A stretch of DNA of 64,000 nucleotides from Chitinophaga pinensis (GCA_945870425.1 CAMBSD010000004.1:62001-126000), one strand, 5' to 3'; counted from the stretch's first letter, positions 36,594-46,621 are shown. Notes: a model not told the origin generated them from the letters alone. A program made the numbers and translations.

Positions 36594-37808
36594 TTAATCG
36601 TTTATGGCTGCAATACCTGGCAAGGTTTTACCCTCAAAATATTCTAACAAGGCGCCACCACCTGTGCTCACATAACTTACTTTGTCTTCGAAACCAAATT
36701 TAGCAACAGCTGCTGCGCTATCTCCACCACCAATTAAGCTAAATGCACCATTGACAGTAGCATCGGCAACTGCTTGAGCCACTGATTTGGTACCAATTTC
36801 AAAACTAGTCATTTCAAAAACGCCCATCGGTCCATTCCACAAAATGGTTTTTGAAGTACGAATTACTTTGCAATATTCATCACTTGCCAAAGGTCCTATA
36901 TCTAAACCCATCCAACCTGTTTCTATTTGCTTGTTATCACATACTTTGGTATTGGCTGCATTATCAAATTTATCAGCCACCACTGAGTCGATAGGTAGTA
37001 TTAAATTCACACCTTTTGAATCAGCTTTTTCCATCAAATGCTTGCAAAGGTCTAATCTATCATCTTCGCAAAGTGATGATCCAATTTCGTATCCCATGGC
37101 TTTAAGAAACGTATAAGCCATACCACCACCAATAAGTAGATTGTTTACGCTGTTCAACAAATTTTCTAAAATCAATAATTTATCTGAAACTTTTGCCCCA
37201 CCCACAATAGCAGTGAAAGGTTGTTCAGCTCTCTTCATCACCTTCTCAGCATTCGCAATTTCATTCGCCATCACATAACCAAAACATTTAGCGTTTGGAA
37301 AAAACTTAGCTATTACCGCTGTACTCGCATGCGCACGATGACAAGTACCAAAAGCATCATTCGCATATACATCTCCATATTTGGATAATTTTTCAGCAAA
37401 AGCCTCATCGCCCTTTTCTTCTTCTTTATAAAAACGAAGATTTTCAAGCAACAACACCTCACCTGATTTTAGATTTGTTGCCATTTCAGCTGCTTCGGCC
37501 CCTATACAATCAGGGGCGAATTTTACACTTACACCCAATAATTCAGATGTTTTTTGAAGGGTGTGTTTCAATGAGTGTTTTTCATAGTCAACACTTCCAT
37601 CCTCTTTTAATTTTTTTAATGGGCGACCTAAATGACTCATCAACACACAAGAACCACCATCAGCCAAAATCTTTTTAATGGTTGGCACTGTTGCCCTAAT
37701 ACGAGCATCATCTGTAATAGCAAGAGTAGCCTTGTCAAGAGGCACGTTAAAATCAACACGAACTAATGCGCGTTTACCTGCAAAATCTATATTGTCAATT
37801 GTTTTCAT
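36594..37808 (-). CDS. pgk: Phosphoglycerate kinase
   Basis: 404 residues. Transfers phosphate from 1,3-bisphosphoglycerate to ADP in glycolysis. Motifs: [13 protein letters not shown] near the N-terminus, VLMSHLGRP, the domain linker with [13 protein letters not shown], the nucleotide site GGAKVSDKL, and [16 protein letters not shown] near the end. Full length for the family. It is transcribed alone and ends in a strong terminator. Confidence 0.97.
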   Translation of the reverse strand: MKTIDNIDFAGKRALVRVDFNVPLDKATLAITDDARIRATVPTIKKILADGGSCVLMSHLGRPLKKLKEDGSVDYEKHSLKHTLQKTSELLGVSVKFAPDCIGAEAAEMATNLKSGEVLLLENLRFYKEEEKGDEAFAEKLSKYGDVYANDAFGTCHRAHASTAVIAKFFPNAKCFGYVMANEIANAEKVMKRAEQPFTAIVGGAKVSDKLLILENLLNSVNNLLIGGGMAYTFLKAMGYEIGSSLCEDDRLDLCKHLMEKADSKGVNLILPIDSVVADKFDNAANTKVCDNKQIETGWMGLDIGPLASDEYCKVIRTSKTILWNGPMGVFEMTSFEIGTKSVAQAVADATVNGAFSLIGGGDSAAAVAKFGFEDKVSYVSTGGGALLEYFEGKTLPGIAAIND

Positions 37809-37871
37809 AGTATCTATTTATTAAAAATTCATCAAGTTCAATTTCTGATGTCAGCGATATTTGATGTTATC

Positions 37872-38252
37872 TTATTTAACAGCAATCACACTTATTTCTA
37901 CATTAACATTCAAAGGAAGTTTTGAAACTTGAACCGTTTCGCGAGCTGGAAAATTATCTGTAAAAAAACTACCATATACCTCATTAATTGAGGCAAAGTC
38001 ACCCAAATTCACACAGAAAATAGTGGTTTTAACAACATTGGTAAAGTCCATTCCAGCTTCTTTTAAAATAGCTTCAAGATTTTGCATCACTTTGCGGGTT
38101 TCAGATTTAATATCTCCAACAACCATCTCACCCGTTTGGGCATCTTTTGCCACTTGACCACTTACATAAAGTGTGTTTCCAATTAAATTTGCATGGCTAT
38201 ATGGACCAATTGGGGCAGGTGCATTGGCACTAGTAATAATTTTCTTTTCCAT
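37872..38252 (-). CDS. ridA: RidA-family imine/enamine deaminase
   Basis: 126 residues from the ATG at 38252. It hydrolyses reactive 2-aminoacrylate-type imines released by PLP enzymes. Signature features: IGPYSHANLIGNTLYVSGQ, the FPARETVQVSKLP segment with the carboxylate-binding Arg, and VNVEISVIAVK at the end. A longer in-frame start at 38354 would add a signal-peptide-like leader, but that region overlaps the start of the divergent gene and the shorter form has the normal family length. Confidence 0.93.
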   Translation of the reverse strand: MEKKIITSANAPAPIGPYSHANLIGNTLYVSGQVAKDAQTGEMVVGDIKSETRKVMQNLEAILKEAGMDFTNVVKTTIFCVNLGDFASINEVYGSFFTDNFPARETVQVSKLPLNVNVEISVIAVK

Positions 38253-38266
38253 AATTATTTTGTTTT

Positions 38267-38274
38267 TAGTTTTG
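38267..38274 (+). promoter_or_regulatory. TAnnTTTG -7 box for the HADH-like gene
   Basis: TAGTTTTG fits the consensus, 19 bases before the ATG at 38294, giving a leader of roughly 15 bases. Confidence 0.45.
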
Positions 38275-38293
38275 AGTGAAATATGTTGCGAAT

Positions 38294-38974
38294 ATGAAAA
38301 TTTTGGCGCGAGGTACAAAATCACAGGTAGAAGAATTAGAAATAAAGCTTTCATCTATTGATTATTCTTTAGTTAGGTTTGATGATAATAATTTTCCATC
38401 AGCCAATGTAGATGATTTTGACATCATTTTTGACTTTAATTTTGATGAATTTCCTCATCAATTGAAAAATTATACGGGACTCAACAGTAAACCCGTTTTT
38501 GTTTCTGCAGTAAAACAACAACTATCTAAAGCCCAAAATGACTATGGCAAACAAATTGACTGCTATTTATTTGGAATGAATGGCTTACCTAGCTTTATCA
38601 ATCGAAATCTTTTTGAAGTATCAGTTTTAAATGATACTAACAAAGGTATTCTAAATGAATGTATGGAAAAGTTAAATTGGAAATACACCCTAGTTGAAGA
38701 TCGTGTTGGTATGGTTACACCAAGAGTGATTTTCATGATCATTAATGAGGCGTGTTATACATTGCAAGAAGGAACAGCAAACATGCAGGACATTGACACT
38801 AGTATGAAACTAGGAACCAATTACCCTTTCGGACCATTTGAATGGTCAGATAAAGTGGGCATTAAACATGTATATGAAACCTTGGAAGCCTTGTATAAGG
38901 ATACAAAAGAAGAAAGATATAAAATCTGTCCTCTGCTTAAAACCAAATACCTGAAAGGTGAAAGTTTTTATTAG
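38294..38974 (+). CDS. 3-hydroxyacyl-CoA dehydrogenase C-terminal-domain protein with degenerate N-terminus
   Basis: 226 residues from the ATG at 38294. The last ~100 residues match the 3HCDH C-terminal domain (DRVGMVTPRVIFMIINEA, DTSMKLGTNYPFGPFEWSDKVG), which in full enzymes forms the dimer and active-site cleft. The N-terminal ~120 residues retain a Rossmann-like strand order but have no GxGxxG, so NAD binding is doubtful. It may be a regulatory or inactive member of the family, or act with another subunit. It is divergent from ridA and convergent with the next gene, overlapping it by 4 bases. Confidence 0.75.
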   Translation: MKILARGTKSQVEELEIKLSSIDYSLVRFDDNNFPSANVDDFDIIFDFNFDEFPHQLKNYTGLNSKPVFVSAVKQQLSKAQNDYGKQIDCYLFGMNGLPSFINRNLFEVSVLNDTNKGILNECMEKLNWKYTLVEDRVGMVTPRVIFMIINEACYTLQEGTANMQDIDTSMKLGTNYPFGPFEWSDKVGIKHVYETLEALYKDTKEERYKICPLLKTKYLKGESFY

Positions 38975-39537
38975 GATAACCTTCTAGAAATAATATTATC
39001 AACGTTTCTGTAAACTTGATTTGGCAATAATTTCCTCCAATTTAGATTATCCAATTCGCCACCAAAATTTAGGTAATAGTCGATATTGTTTTGTCTAAAT
39101 TCTTGCAATACATGGTCCTGAAAATTGATAGCTACAATCCAACCATCTTCCACATCTTGAAACCAATCCTCGTAATAGCTATCATCGCTCGCATGAAAAT
39201 TTAGAACGTTTTCACCTATTAAAATAAACTTATTGATTCCATTTGCTTCAAACTCTTCTACCACATCTCGCTTAAGAAACATAATATCATTGTTAATAGC
39301 ATCATTCCACTCCCCTATCATCTCAATGATGACAAAGCCTTCTCTATAATCAACATAAAGAATTTTTAGGTATAAAGTACTTGAGCCAAACTCGTCCCAC
39401 TGAGGATGAAGCAAGTAATTATAAACTTTGTTGGTGTATTCAAATTCACTATACTCTCTTTCATAAAAAGGCGAGCGTTCATCATCCTCGCTTTTATAAA
39501 AATCTCTCCATAAATAATGTGGCTCTATATCTTGCAT
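38971..39537 (-). CDS. Conserved hypothetical protein
   Basis: 188 residues, acidic, soluble, with no signal peptide. It opens MQDIEPHYLWRDFY and has a central alternating strand/helix block (YLKILYVDYREGFVIIEMIG, FILIGENVLNFH) and a DVEDGWIVAINF segment, suggesting a compact alpha/beta fold. I do not recognise the family. A TAnnTTTG box lies just before the ATG. Its stop overlaps the convergent dehydrogenase-like gene by 4 bases. Confidence 0.7.
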   Translation of the reverse strand: MQDIEPHYLWRDFYKSEDDERSPFYEREYSEFEYTNKVYNYLLHPQWDEFGSSTLYLKILYVDYREGFVIIEMIGEWNDAINNDIMFLKRDVVEEFEANGINKFILIGENVLNFHASDDSYYEDWFQDVEDGWIVAINFQDHVLQEFRQNNIDYYLNFGGELDNLNWRKLLPNQVYRNVDNIISRRLS

Positions 39538-39544
39538 CTAACTA

Positions 39545-39552
39545 CAAAACTA
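39545..39552 (-). promoter_or_regulatory. TAnnTTTG -7 box for the hypothetical gene at 38971-39537
   Basis: TAGTTTTG on the minus strand, 7 bases before the ATG at 39537. Confidence 0.5.
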
Positions 39553-39612
39553 AAGGCAAATCCTAAAAGAAAAGACTTGATATTATTGTATTTTTTTAAT
39601 AAGGATTGAAAT

Positions 39613-39756
39613 TTAGTTATCCTCTTCAGAATCTATGCTAATTTCAGAAGTTGAATCTTTCCTCTCTGGCAGAGTTTGACACCAATAACATGGGTTTCCA
39701 TCATCCATAAATCCTTTTCCTTCGCAAGAAGGACATACATAACCGCAAGTATACAT
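39613..39756 (-). CDS. 47-residue zinc-ribbon-like small protein
   Basis: The minus-strand frame from the ATG at 39756 encodes CGYVCPSCEGKGF and NPCYWCQ: two CxxC knuckles (Cys8/Cys11 and Cys23/Cys26) 11 residues apart, with Gly-rich CxxCxGxG-like spacing as in DnaJ-type zinc ribbons. A short acidic Ser-rich tail (SEISIDSEEDN) follows. The TAnnTTTG box at 39764-39771 supports that it is expressed. It is too short to appear in ordinary ORF calls. Its function is unknown; small zinc ribbons of this kind often act as protein or RNA adaptors. Confidence 0.72.
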   Translation of the reverse strand: MYTCGYVCPSCEGKGFMDDGNPCYWCQTLPERKDSTSEISIDSEEDN

Positions 39757-39763
39757 TGAACTA

Positions 39764-39771
39764 CAAATATA
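39764..39771 (-). promoter_or_regulatory. TAnnTTTG -7 box for the 47-residue gene
   Basis: TATATTTG on the minus strand, 7 bases before the ATG at 39756. Confidence 0.55.
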
Positions 39772-39777
39772 ATGAAA

Positions 39778-39806
39778 AAACGGGGTCGCTTGCGCGAACC
39801 CCGTTT
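39778..39806 (-). terminator. Intrinsic terminator, probably of the efflux operon
   Basis: Perfect 9-bp stem AAACGGGGT / ACCCCGTTT with an 11-base loop, then a T run on the minus strand. It lies about 145 bases after the RND gene stop and immediately upstream of the small zinc-ribbon gene's promoter, separating the two units. The 39807-39952 stretch shows nothing else. Confidence 0.8.
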
Positions 39807-39952
39807 AGCCTATGAAACAAATTGCACATCTACCCCTAAGTGCAATATAATATAAACGTTACAAATGTCGTTTTAGTTTTTGTAAAACAAACAATTTTGT
39901 AGTCATTATTCTACTTTTTACAATTCGTTTACAAATGTCAAATAATGAGCAA

Positions 39953-42900
39953 TTAGTTATTTGTTAAAATTGTTTCATCATCTTCCTTTTTATGACCTTG
40001 TGGCTTTGTTTTAAAAATTTTCGTTTTTAAACTTTCACTTAATAACAGCATAACTGGAACTAGGATCAACGTTAGAATTGTGGCAAACAATAATCCAAAA
40101 ATCATAGTCCATGATAATGGTCCCCAAAAGGCAACACTATCTCCGCCAAAATAAATGTGAGGATTTCCATGAGTAAACAAGGTTACAAAGTCGATATTCA
40201 AGCCCACAGCCAAAGGGACTAAACCTAAAATGGTAGCAGAGGCAGTTAATATAACAGGTGTCATACGTGTTCGACCTGCTTCAATAATGGCTTCTTTCAA
40301 TTCCATTCCATTATCTATTAAAATATCTGTAAACTCAACTAATAAAATTCCGTTCCTAACTACAATACCTGCCAAAGCAACAATACCTATTCCTGTCATT
40401 AAGATAGACATATCCATTTTGAAAATTGAAAAGCCTAATAACACGCCAATGATACTGAATATAATTTCACTCAAAATAATCACTGGTTTAGACAACGAGT
40501 TAAACTGAGTTACTAAAATTAAAAATATAAGTCCTAGTGAAATTAGCATCGCTCTTCCTAAGAATGCACCTGTTTCTGCTTGCTGCTCTTGCTCTCCAGT
40601 CATGTCAACCGTAACTGTTTTTGGGAGGTCAAACTTAGCCACTGCTTTTATAACTTGAGCCACCACTTCATTTGCATTATATCCCACTAAAACGTTTGAA
40701 CCTAGGGTCACCATACGCTTTTGATTTTTACGTTTAATTCCACCATATGTTTGACTATACTTAAGTTTAGCTACAGATGACAATGGAACTGAACGTAATT
40801 GCCCGCCCATATTCATATCTCTGTATGTTATTTTCAAATTCATCAATGCATCAATATTGTTACGTTGATTCACATTGTATCTAACTTGAATAGGATAATC
40901 ATCATTTGCATCTTTGAATTTTGAAACTTCTATACCAAAAATAGCACCACGTAAAGCTTGACCAATCTGCGAAGATGTAATACCTTCTCTATTCGCTCTT
41001 TCTCTATCTACTTCAATTAATATCTCAGGTTTATTTGTTACAAGATCAGATTTCAATTCTTCGATTCCGGGTATTTGAAGTGAATCAAGATAACGTTTCA
41101 AATCTTTTGAAACAGTTGTCAATTCGTCAAACTCATCACCAATAATTTCAATATTTACTGGCTTACCTGTTGGAGGTCCACCCTTTTCCTGCTCAACAGT
41201 GATTTGTGCGCCCGGAATATCTTTAACTACATTTCTAATTCTATCTAAATACAACAAAGTTTCTTCTCCATGTCGTTTTCCAAACTCTACAAAGGCAACA
41301 GTAACTTTACCTAAGTGAGACTGCGCACCAGCTTCGAATTGACTTGGGTCTCCGGCACCAATTGCCACATTTGATATTACAGACTCGACTATTTTATTGC
41401 TATCTCCAATTTCTTTGTATATTCTTTCCTCAACCAATTTTGTAATTGAATCAGTTTTTACTTGGTCAGTGCCTATCGGCATTTGAATATAGGTGTAAAC
41501 AAAGTTTGGTGAAGCCTGAGGGAAGAAAACTATTTTCGGTGAGCGAACTATTACTAAAAAAAAGCTGAAGAAAAGCAAACCAATCGTGCTTAACAAAATA
41601 AATATTGGTCTTTTACCAACTAGGCACCAAGTAATTATTTTCTTATATATGTCTTGTATAGATGGCCAAAGATTATTTTGGAAGTTACCGATAGCTTTAT
41701 ACAAAACAAATCTATTCAAACAATACAATAAATATATGACAATTGCGAAATTTCCCATACCTATTCCGCCACCTAGGTATGATAAAACAGCTATCACTGC
41801 GAATACAACTGAAGTTATTTTAAAACCTTTTGTATTCTTGCGCTCAGCTTCTTCCTCTTCATGTGTTTTCATAAATCCAACTGCAAATACAGGATTGATA
41901 ATATAGGCTACAACCAATGAAGCTAGCAATGTAATGATTAAGGTTACTGGTAAAAAGAACATAAATTTACCAATTACACCTTGCCAGAAAGCTAAAGGTA
42001 TAAATGGTGCCAAGGTTGTTAATGTACCCGAAAGAACAGGAAGAAATACCTCGCCCGCGGCCAATTTAGCTGCTCGTTTAATTGGCACTTTACCATTTTC
42101 AAAGATTCGATGTGTGTTCTCGATTACCACAATGGCATCATCCACAACAATACCCAATGCAAGTAAAAAGGCAAACAATACAATCATGTTTAAGGTAAAA
42201 CCAATGGCAGGTAAAAACAAAAATGCAACCGCCATTGATAGTGGTACAGACATAGCCACAAATAAGGCATTGGTAGCTCCCATAAAAAACATCAATATGA
42301 AAGTTACTAAAATAAATCCGATAACTATCGTATTAATTAAATCATGGAGTGTTACCCGCGTTTTATCAGATTGATCGCCCGTCACAGTAATTTTTAATCC
42401 ATCAGGAAATCTAGTTTCCTTCATTTCATCACATAACTTACGAATCTTATCACTAGCATCAATTAAATTTTGACCGCTCTTTTTTACAATATTCAAAGTA
42501 ATAACATTCTTATGTTCTAGTCGAGCAAAACTCTCTTGCTCTTTGAAGCCATCTTTTACTTCAGCAATGTCTCTTAAACATACTATAGCACCACTTGCAG
42601 AGCGAATAGCTAAATCACCTATTTTCTTTGCATCTGCATATTGACTAACAACATTAATCTCTCGCAAAAGTCCATCCATTTTCACAGATCCTCCACTGAT
42701 GGTAACATTTTCATTCCCTATAGCTTGCATTACATCATACATGGCCACATCAGCAATTTGCAACTTGTACATATCAAGATTAATTTGGACCTCCCTGTCA
42801 AGCGCACCAACAATATCAGCCCTTGTTATTTCATTTAATCCTTCAATTTTATCTTGTAAATCTTCTGCATATGTTTTCAATTTATCTAAAGGATAATTAC

Positions 42901-43357
42901 CAGATAAATGCACATACATAATAGGCATTTGTGATACATCTATTTCAATAACCGAAGGTTCACTTGTTAAAACTTGAGGTAAATCTTTTCGTACTTTATC
43001 AACTTGATCTTTTACCCTTTGTTTGGCTACAGGAATTTCAACATCCGTGTTAAATTCTACTGTTACCAAACTTACATTTTGTATGGTATTGCTAGTTACC
43101 TTCTTTACACCTGAAATGGATTTAACACTTTTTTCAATGTGCTTGGTTACAATATTCTCCATATCTTTTGGAGAAGTACCCGCCTGAACTGTACTCACAA
43201 TAATTTGTGGAAATACTACCTCGGGGAATTGTTCCTTTGGTAACCCATTATAACTAACCAACCCCGCTAGGGTAATAATGATAGTCATAATATAGATACT
43301 TGTTTTGTTATTTATAGCCCAAGATGATGGCTTAAATTCTTTTATTTTATCTAACAT
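39953..43357 (-). CDS. RND efflux pump inner-membrane subunit (HAE1/AcrB-like)
   Basis: 1134 residues. Uses the proton gradient to expel drugs or other compounds through a TolC-like duct. It has an N-terminal helix, two large porter domains and two helix bundles. TM4 keeps the proton-relay Asp pair (GIVVDDAIVVIENTHRIF). Between TM6 and TM7 (about 500-590) is an extra hydrophobic stretch with two predicted helices, making it longer than AcrB; similar insertions occur in other Bacteroidota pumps. It is the last gene of a TetR-TolC-adaptor-RND operon. The substrate cannot be told from sequence. Confidence 0.92.
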   Translation of the reverse strand: MLDKIKEFKPSSWAINNKTSIYIMTIIITLAGLVSYNGLPKEQFPEVVFPQIIVSTVQAGTSPKDMENIVTKHIEKSVKSISGVKKVTSNTIQNVSLVTVEFNTDVEIPVAKQRVKDQVDKVRKDLPQVLTSEPSVIEIDVSQMPIMYVHLSGNYPLDKLKTYAEDLQDKIEGLNEITRADIVGALDREVQINLDMYKLQIADVAMYDVMQAIGNENVTISGGSVKMDGLLREINVVSQYADAKKIGDLAIRSASGAIVCLRDIAEVKDGFKEQESFARLEHKNVITLNIVKKSGQNLIDASDKIRKLCDEMKETRFPDGLKITVTGDQSDKTRVTLHDLINTIVIGFILVTFILMFFMGATNALFVAMSVPLSMAVAFLFLPAIGFTLNMIVLFAFLLALGIVVDDAIVVIENTHRIFENGKVPIKRAAKLAAGEVFLPVLSGTLTTLAPFIPLAFWQGVIGKFMFFLPVTLIITLLASLVVAYIINPVFAVGFMKTHEEEEAERKNTKGFKITSVVFAVIAVLSYLGGGIGMGNFAIVIYLLYCLNRFVLYKAIGNFQNNLWPSIQDIYKKIITWCLVGKRPIFILLSTIGLLFFSFFLVIVRSPKIVFFPQASPNFVYTYIQMPIGTDQVKTDSITKLVEERIYKEIGDSNKIVESVISNVAIGAGDPSQFEAGAQSHLGKVTVAFVEFGKRHGEETLLYLDRIRNVVKDIPGAQITVEQEKGGPPTGKPVNIEIIGDEFDELTTVSKDLKRYLDSLQIPGIEELKSDLVTNKPEILIEVDRERANREGITSSQIGQALRGAIFGIEVSKFKDANDDYPIQVRYNVNQRNNIDALMNLKITYRDMNMGGQLRSVPLSSVAKLKYSQTYGGIKRKNQKRMVTLGSNVLVGYNANEVVAQVIKAVAKFDLPKTVTVDMTGEQEQQAETGAFLGRAMLISLGLIFLILVTQFNSLSKPVIILSEIIFSIIGVLLGFSIFKMDMSILMTGIGIVALAGIVVRNGILLVEFTDILIDNGMELKEAIIEAGRTRMTPVILTASATILGLVPLAVGLNIDFVTLFTHGNPHIYFGGDSVAFWGPLSWTMIFGLLFATILTLILVPVMLLLSESLKTKIFKTKPQGHKKEDDETILTNN

Positions 43358-43437
43358 ATTTTCGGTTTTGGCTTAAAATTATTGGCCTTCAGCTGTATTA
43401 TATAAGTGATTTAATTTATAGATAAACTAACTAGCCA

Positions 43438-44574
43438 TTAAAATTTAATTAGCTCTCCGTCATTCAAGTCCGAATAGCCTTCAGTAATTAACTTATCACC
43501 TTTTGCTAAACCAGAATTAATCTCAGCTTTATCATTGTAAGTATTGCCTATTACAACCAATCGTTTTTTTGCAATTGTTTTTCCATTTTCTGTCATAGCT
43601 ACAAAAACACTTGATCCATCTTCGTTTGACTGAATGCAGTTAATTGGTATCACTATCACATTATCTGCCGAATAATCAACAATCTTTACAACTGCAATCA
43701 TATTTGGTAAGTAGCTATTATCGCTCGGCAAAGCCATTTCAACACCAAAGGTTCTATTTAAGGTGCTAATTCCTTTACCACTATAAGTAACTTTTGCTTG
43801 AATAGATTTATTAATATCAGGGAATTGAATCAAGGCCTCGTTTCCTTCTCTAATTTTACTCGCATAAGTTTCAGCAACATCTGCTTTCACTTTCAATTTA
43901 TTGAAGTTTACGATTGAAAAATAAGGCATTCCAGGTGCTGCAGTTTGACCAATTTTTAAGTTTACCACATCAATGGTTCCATTAACAGGGGATGTAATTT
44001 TATACATACCCAATTGCTCGCGCATAGCTGAAACTTGTTGCTCTAAAGATTCTTTATTGGCTTTAGCTTGCTTGTATTGTATTTCAGATCCAATTTGCTT
44101 GTCCCATAAAGCTTTTTGCTTATTGTATAAATCTGTCAACAATGTTAAGTTTGTTTCCATTGATTGAATTTGTTTTCTCACTGCACTGCCATCTAATTCA
44201 GCCAAAACTTGACCTGCCTTTACAGATGTACCCGGTTTTGCAATAACATTCAAAACCAATCCTGGAACCTTTGCACTTATGGTAGTATTTTCATCTCCAT
44301 CCACTCGACCTTGCACATCAATGTAATGCTTAAAATTACTAGTTTCAATGCTTGTAACTGCTACGTTTACCATCTTTTCAGATGTTTCAATTTTGGCTCC
44401 GCTTGATTTTATTTCATCTTCTAGAGTTTTGATTTCTGAATTTATAGCCGCTTGTTCAGATTTGAGTTTTTCTAACTTGGCTAGTTTTGCTTCAACGCTA
44501 TTTGCGCTTCCACCGCATGATGCGATAATTCCCAGCGCAGCAACGCTTAAAATGATTGTTTTTATTGTTTTCAT
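43438..44574 (-). CDS. RND efflux periplasmic adaptor (membrane fusion protein)
   Basis: 378 residues. A lipoprotein signal (LSVAALGIIASC) anchors it, followed by a coiled coil (about 28-65), then the split lipoyl domain (GRVDGDENTTISAKVPG, KAGQVLAELDG), a helical hairpin (about 125-175), and beta-barrel domains (ITSPVNGTIDVVNLKIGQ). It bridges the RND pump to the outer-membrane channel. It lies 80 bases upstream of the pump gene and 15 bases after the TolC gene in the same direction. Confidence 0.92.
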   Translation of the reverse strand: MKTIKTIILSVAALGIIASCGGSANSVEAKLAKLEKLKSEQAAINSEIKTLEDEIKSSGAKIETSEKMVNVAVTSIETSNFKHYIDVQGRVDGDENTTISAKVPGLVLNVIAKPGTSVKAGQVLAELDGSAVRKQIQSMETNLTLLTDLYNKQKALWDKQIGSEIQYKQAKANKESLEQQVSAMREQLGMYKITSPVNGTIDVVNLKIGQTAAPGMPYFSIVNFNKLKVKADVAETYASKIREGNEALIQFPDINKSIQAKVTYSGKGISTLNRTFGVEMALPSDNSYLPNMIAVVKIVDYSADNVIVIPINCIQSNEDGSSVFVAMTENGKTIAKKRLVVIGNTYNDKAEINSGLAKGDKLITEGYSDLNDGELIKF

Positions 44575-44589
44575 TATTTATTATTTTAA

Positions 44590-45975
44590 TTAGTATCCAA
44601 TTGATTTTTTAACGTTTACCTGTGCGACCATTAAATCGTATAATGTAGTCAAATAATTAGTTTGTGCGTTTTTCAATTCAGTTTCAGCCATTAATAATTC
44701 TGTACTTGACCCAACACCTTCCTTTAATTTTAATTGTGCTCTTTTAAATATTTGTTCAGCTAAATCCATGTTTTGCTTTTGGGTGAGAACTTGCTCGTTT
44801 GTTCTTAGATAACTTGTCTTGGCATTGAATCGTTCTATATCAATTGCATTTTCCAAGTTCTTTTTCAGATTCTCAGTTCTTTTAATTGAAATACTTGCCT
44901 TTTGAGTTTGAGCATGTTTTCTGAATCCATCAAATATTGGAACGCTGATTTTACCACCCACAATGGTCGATGGAAACCATGTATTTGCTAAATCACTAAA
45001 GTCATTGCTAAAAGTGTTTCTACCCAATGATGCAAATGCGGTTATTGTTGGCATATAACCAGTTAAATATCTCTTTCTATCAAGCTTGTTTAATATCAAA
45101 CCTTGTTCTGCCATTTGGTATTCAATTCTTTTGCTGTAATCATTTGAAGCAATCTCCAAATTTATTGAACCCTGTCCAGATAAGTCATTCAATTTGTCAG
45201 TTAAAAGAATGCTATCAGCCATTGGCAATCCAATATTCATTTTTAATAACTGATAAGTCATGATTGTCATATCTTTAATTTGATCACGTGATATTTTAGC
45301 ATTTGAATAACTCAATTCAAGTCTATCAAGGTCTATTTTTTCTGTCAATCCAGCTTTGTATATTTCACGTAAGTCGGCTAAACTTTTTTCCATTAAAACG
45401 AGGTTCTTATTAATCTGTATCAAACGCTCCTCGTTTAATAAAACAAGGTAATATGATTTTGTGACATCAGCTTCAACATCAATTTCAGTTTTGCGTTTGG
45501 TCAAAGTAGATAACTTAACATACTCTTTTGCCGCCTTCACACCCAAAAAGAAAGTACCATCAAATAAAAGCTGTCCTATTGTTAAGCTGGCAGTTGCCGA
45601 ATTTTTTTGACCGAAAGCAACGGGCACTGGCTGGCCTTGAACATATTTTTCAGTTGGACTAAGACCAAAATATTTTTGATTGGCGAAAATTACACTTGGG
45701 GTTATAAAATCTGGCAATGGTGTAACCGGAATATCTATATTTCTATTATAAGATAATTCTCCATTCGCCTGAGGTAGTCCATTTGCCAATAACTCATTCA
45801 CTGACTTTTGCGCAGTTAATTCATCTAATTTTGCATTTTGATAAGTCAAATTGTTTTGTTTAGCGAAGGTAATTGCTTCGTTCAGTGTGAATTTTTTCAA
45901 TTCTTGGTTTTGCGCTTTCATTATCCCAATGCCCGCAATAATTAGCATTAGAAATAGTTTTATTCTTGATTTCAT
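44590..45975 (-). CDS. TolC-family outer-membrane efflux channel
   Basis: 461 residues with a signal peptide (LFLMLIIAGIGIMKAQ). Two repeats of long coiled helices joined by short strands match OEP domains: FTLNEAITFAKQNNLTYQNA near the N-terminus and ERFNAKTSYLRTNEQVLTQ later. It forms a trimeric channel for the adjacent RND pump. Second gene of the operon, 7 bases after the TetR gene. Confidence 0.9.
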   Translation of the reverse strand: MKSRIKLFLMLIIAGIGIMKAQNQELKKFTLNEAITFAKQNNLTYQNAKLDELTAQKSVNELLANGLPQANGELSYNRNIDIPVTPLPDFITPSVIFANQKYFGLSPTEKYVQGQPVPVAFGQKNSATASLTIGQLLFDGTFFLGVKAAKEYVKLSTLTKRKTEIDVEADVTKSYYLVLLNEERLIQINKNLVLMEKSLADLREIYKAGLTEKIDLDRLELSYSNAKISRDQIKDMTIMTYQLLKMNIGLPMADSILLTDKLNDLSGQGSINLEIASNDYSKRIEYQMAEQGLILNKLDRKRYLTGYMPTITAFASLGRNTFSNDFSDLANTWFPSTIVGGKISVPIFDGFRKHAQTQKASISIKRTENLKKNLENAIDIERFNAKTSYLRTNEQVLTQKQNMDLAEQIFKRAQLKLKEGVGSSTELLMAETELKNAQTNYLTTLYDLMVAQVNVKKSIGY

Positions 45976-45982
45976 AGTTGGT

Positions 45983-46594
45983 TTATGCTTTTAAATTTTG
46001 TAATTTTTGGTTTAATATCTTTATGCCTTTATCTGTACAAATGGCCCTTAAATGAAACTCGATAATCTGAAAATGCACGTGCTTCAAGTCATATCCCTCT
46101 TTTTCTAACCATTCCGGATCAACTAAAAAGTCAACCAAATGAACATACATTCGACTAATTAATTTAGCATTTAAATCTTGGCGGTACAATCCCTGGCCAA
46201 TGCCTAAGTTTATATTTTGTAGAACATTTTCAGAAATGTAAGAAATTCTATGGTTGTTCATCTTGTCCCATGCTTCTCTAAAATATTTCTTTAGATCAAA
46301 AAGTATTTTGTAATTAACTTGTTTTATTGTACCACTTACAAACTCAGTAATATTAATCATAGTGCTTACTGCATCTTGATTTCCGTCTGTTATTCTTGAA
46401 CAATTTGACTCCATATATAGCAAATGCTCATCTATGGTTTGATTAACCAAATCGTTCTTGTCAGTAAAGTATTGATAAAGCGTTTTCTTACTCACCCCCA
46501 ATTCACGGGCTATATCGTCCATGGTGATGCTTTTAAAACCAAACTTCATAAACAATGAAGCTGCCTCATGTAAAATTTTTTGTTTTGGTTCCAT
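45983..46594 (-). CDS. TetR-family transcriptional regulator of the efflux operon
   Basis: 203 residues from the ATG at 46594; the longer frame begins at a TTG inside the promoter region. The N-terminal helix-turn-helix is ITMDDIARELGVSKKTLYQYF, followed by a helical ligand/dimer domain. As first gene of the operon it most likely represses its own promoter until an inducer binds. Inverted GAAACTTT repeats next to the -7 box are the probable operator. Confidence 0.92.
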   Translation of the reverse strand: MEPKQKILHEAASLFMKFGFKSITMDDIARELGVSKKTLYQYFTDKNDLVNQTIDEHLLYMESNCSRITDGNQDAVSTMINITEFVSGTIKQVNYKILFDLKKYFREAWDKMNNHRISYISENVLQNINLGIGQGLYRQDLNAKLISRMYVHLVDFLVDPEWLEKEGYDLKHVHFQIIEFHLRAICTDKGIKILNQKLQNLKA

Positions 46595-46621
46595 TTCTAT
46601 CCTCCTTCCAATTTTCGGGTG

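Noticed and set aside
38253-38354. Longer RidA start with a signal-peptide-like leader
   Set aside because: It overlaps the divergent gene start and gives an abnormal family length; the 126-residue form is standard.
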